Positions 5,596 through 6,754 of a stretch of 6,754 nucleotides of DNA are shown here, piece by piece. The stretch is from the NCBI GenBank assembly GCA_007123655.1, contig SKKR01000426.1:1-6754 (forward strand), read 5' to 3'. This DNA comes from Thermomicrobiaceae bacterium. GTDB taxonomy: Bacteria > Chloroflexota > Chloroflexia > Thermomicrobiales > Thermomicrobiaceae. Position numbers and translations under genes: made by a program. How positions within the stretch are numbered: position 1 is the first letter of the stretch; each line of letters starts with the position of its first letter. The notes under the pieces were generated by a model, which saw only the letters and a list, made by a program, of their open reading frames with translations, made no database searches and had not been told where the DNA came from.

Positions 5596-6754
5596 TCAAT
5601 CAATACGCCCTGAGGCGGCGGCATCCGGATCGTTCGGTGGTATACCCTGCAGCAGAAACAACTCTTCGAACAGTCGCTGGAACGTCGGACCGGCAGCCCG
5701 TTCACCCCATGGAGACTCCTGTGGGCGATCGATCTTCACCAGCACGGTGAACTGTGGATCGTCGGACGGTCCATAGCCGACGATGGACCCGATCGTCGCG
5801 CCGGATTCGTACCCGCCCTCGACCCCCGGGATCTGCGCGGTGCCTGTCTTGGCGGCAATGTCGTAACCCGGCACCGAAAAGCTCTCATACGAGCTTGACA
5901 TCGTCGTTGTCATCATGTCGGTAATCGTCTGCGAGGTCTCCGGCGAGATGACCTTTCGCACGATCTCCGGGGAACGACGCTCGACACTCCCGTCCGGGTG
6001 GTGTATTTCCGCAACAACGTGCGGCTCGTAGAGCACCCCGCCGTTTGCCAGGACAGAGACCGCGTTCGTCAGCTGGAGAGGCGTCACCGCCATCCCCTGG
6101 CCGAACGCGTTGGTGTACAGATTGGCAAGGCTCCAGGACGGGTCGCCAGGAAGTGGAAAAATCCCGGCTTCTTCCGCGTGCAAGTCAACGCCGGTTGGCT
6201 CACCGAATCCAAACGCGGTAAGTCCGCGGTAGAGATCGTCCTCTCCCAGGTGTTCGGCGACAAACATCGCTCCGACGTTGCTGGAGTTCTCCAGCACTTC
6301 CGTCATGGTCTCCGGACCGAAATCCATCAACGTCGCATTGTAAACCCGGTCTCCTCCAGGAAGCTCGCGATACGGGCCGCCTGGATGCACGGTTCCGGGC
6401 GTTACCGCTCCGGTTTCCAGGCCAATGGCCATAACGACCGCTTTCAGGGTTGAACCGGGCTCGTAGTTTGTCGAGATCGCCGGGTTCGAAAATCGCGCGA
6501 CGTCATCGACCCGCTCGAATTCGTTCGGATCGTAGCCTGGATGGCTCGCCATTCCGAGAATCCCGCCGGTGTTCGGATCCTGCACGATAATGGTACCGCC
6601 GGACGCCTGCTGCTCTTCAATGGCGTCCCGAAGGACCTCTTCAACGATTCGTTGCACCGAACTGTCGATGGTCAGCACCAGGTCCGCACCGTCGATCGCG
6701 GGGTCCCAGCTGGAATGCCCCAGCGCGATGACATTGCCTGCCCCGTCTCGTTCA
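5596..6754 (-). CDS. ftsI: Class B penicillin-binding protein, FtsI/PbpB-like transpeptidase (5' end missing)
   Basis: This is the C-terminal 385 residues of a septal peptidoglycan D,D-transpeptidase, which crosslinks glycan made by FtsW on the outer face of the membrane. The frame is open to the right window edge, so the cytoplasmic tail, membrane anchor and most of the dimerisation domain are outside. The visible part begins ERDGAGNVIALG and LVLTIDSSVQ, the usual lead into the transpeptidase domain. The active-site motifs are all present: STLK in YEPGSTLKAV (Ser codon 6451-6453), SSN in LENSSNVG (Ser codon 6283-6285) and KTGT (Lys codon 5848-5850). The chain ends about 80 residues after KTGT, with no PASTA domains. 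A GTG at 6676-6678 (V in LVLTID) is internal and not a start. FtsI rather than the elongation PBP2 is chosen from its place ahead of murF-mraY-murD-ftsW; the motifs alone do not decide this. Confidence 0.92.
   Translation of the reverse strand, partial: ERDGAGNVIALGHSSWDPAIDGADLVLTIDSSVQRIVEEVLRDAIEEQQASGGTIIVQDPNTGGILGMASHPGYDPNEFERVDDVARFSNPAISTNYEPGSTLKAVVMAIGLETGAVTPGTVHPGGPYRELPGGDRVYNATLMDFGPETMTEVLENSSNVGAMFVAEHLGEDDLYRGLTAFGFGEPTGVDLHAEEAGIFPLPGDPSWSLANLYTNAFGQGMAVTPLQLTNAVSVLANGGVLYEPHVVAEIHHPDGSVERRSPEIVRKVISPETSQTITDMMTTTMSSSYESFSVPGYDIAAKTGTAQIPGVEGGYESGATIGSIVGYGPSDDPQFTVLVKIDRPQESPWGERAAGPTFQRLFEELFLLQGIPPNDPDAAASGRID

Noticed and set aside
6676..6678. GTG as a start codon for the PBP
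   Set aside because: The frame continues upstream to the window edge with typical PBP sequence (ERDGAGNVIALG), so this GTG encodes an internal valine.

Overview
The window is one stretch of a division and cell-wall (dcw) operon. Every gene lies on the minus strand, so transcription runs from the right end to the left end. In reading order it holds: the C-terminal 385 codons of a class B penicillin-binding protein in the ftsI/pbpB position; murF; mraY; murD; ftsW; and the first 71 codons of a frame that starts as murC. The genes are packed tightly: a 31-bp gap, a 4-bp ATGA overlap, an 11-bp gap, another ATGA overlap and a 14-bp gap. No promoter, terminator, RNA gene, repeat array or mobile element is visible, and no stretch over 300 bases lacks a gene. 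Both end genes run off the window.

The products act in sequence. MurD adds D-glutamate to UDP-MurNAc-L-Ala. MurF adds D-Ala-D-Ala to the tripeptide nucleotide. MraY moves the phospho-MurNAc-pentapeptide onto undecaprenyl phosphate to give lipid I. FtsW polymerises lipid II, and its partner PBP crosslinks the new septal glycan. murE and murG, which flank these genes in many dcw clusters, are absent from their usual places (between ftsI and murF, and between ftsW and murC).

The organism is a bacterium with fairly high GC content. The MurD and MurF variants (for example the NDTTAT and GGVG motifs in MurD), the gene order and the short Shine-Dalgarno-led junctions suggest Chloroflexota or a relative. 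That placement rests on remembered family patterns and is low to moderate confidence.

The most unusual point is at the left edge. The frame after ftsW begins as a clear MurC N-terminus (GIGGIGVSGLARIL) but after about residue 34 stops looking like MurC. From there it resembles ThuA-like (trehalose-utilisation-type) proteins, with IDPNRSDNIEGLEVL then EADMMV, and local GC drops. This is either an assembly chimera at a contig edge or a real rearrangement that broke this murC copy. Lesser points are a long arginine-rich tail on FtsW, a His-Leu-His in place of the usual His-His-His in MraY, and a divergent MurD. I see no new multi-gene system; apart from the left-edge junction this is a core cell-wall locus.
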